Source: an uncultured Muribaculaceae bacterium
Lineage (GTDB): Bacteria; Bacteroidota; Bacteroidia; Bacteroidales; Muribaculaceae
Reading direction: 5' to 3'
NCBI GenBank assembly: GCA_934675575.1
Contig: CAKUQQ010000001.1
Location: forward strand, 256,874 to 320,873
DNA length: 64,000 bases
Positions 63,857-64,000 of the stretch are shown here, one piece after another. Every line of letters begins with the position of its first letter. Position 1 is the first letter of the stretch. A program made the position numbers and the translations under genes. The notes beneath the pieces are model-generated. The model did no database searches. It had not been told where the DNA came from and saw nothing but the letters and a program-made list of their open reading frames with translations.

Positions 63857-64000
63857 CATCACTTTCGCCCACTTAACCAAACGGACGAAGTTGATAAGCC
63901 AAATAGAGAAGAAATTCGTTGGCATTGAGATCATTGAAATATTTGCGATAATGAGAAATTGACAGCGAGAGACAAGGTAAAAATGAAGAACCAGCGGATC

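Overview
The window comes from a gut-type member of the Bacteroidales, probably Muribaculaceae or a close relative (the family is an inference). The signs are: promoters of the Bacteroidetes form TTTG-N19-23-TAnnTTTG; three large secreted proteins with C-termini like type IX secretion (T9SS) sorting domains; BspA-type leucine-rich repeats; RNase H with a viroplasmin-type N-terminus; a PerR/rubrerythrin pair; and conserved Bacteroidetes families (DUF2723, DUF4271, DUF4254). I recognise no tRNA, IS transposase, phage gene or CRISPR array. Most of the window is chromosomal core.

Layout. 1-8.3 kb: a partial polysaccharide deacetylase, a DUF2723 membrane protein, a small repeat protein, a POT peptide transporter, a 3D/double-psi barrel protein, then perR and rubrerythrin. 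8.5-15.3 kb: a 2078-residue secreted multidomain protein whose 5' leader carries a cobalamin riboswitch behind a good promoter. 15.3-24.1 kb: gapA, mscL, a small lipoprotein and a 2017-residue GLUG-repeat secreted protein. 24.1-33.2 kb: ten genes in one direction (receiver/PEP-synthase fusion, coiled-coil protein, small membrane protein, LOG, DUF4271, hemD, rnpA, yidD, tatD). 33.4-38.6 kb: BspA-like protein, topA and proA.

38.7-48.3 kb is an accessory island lying between proB and proA, genes that are usually neighbours. It holds a single-polypeptide fusion of an ECF sigma factor, a membrane helix and an outer-membrane beta-barrel. Next come a radical SAM/SPASM protein and a Gfo/Idh/MocA oxidoreductase translationally coupled to it, a broken AAA/DUF4143 ATPase and a TonB-receptor-like barrel with a poly-G tract inside its promoter. 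Beyond these lies a decayed second copy of the oxidoreductase-ATPase-receptor unit, with an intact AAA ATPase in the opposite orientation.

48.3-63.2 kb returns to core genes: proB, a DUF4254/GT9/epimerase envelope cluster, aroK, RNase H, a GT4 glycosyltransferase, a radical SAM/LD-carboxypeptidase pair, pdxB with a membrane protein, and an overlapping cysE-methyltransferase-purD operon. The last 270 bases hold two strong tandem promoters with a leader running off the end, possibly the start of an rRNA operon.

The best candidates for something undescribed are the sigma/outer-membrane-barrel fusion and its downstream genes, the poly-G promoter of the receptor, the B12-riboswitch-controlled giant secreted protein, and a coiled-coil protein ending in a DNA sliding-clamp motif.
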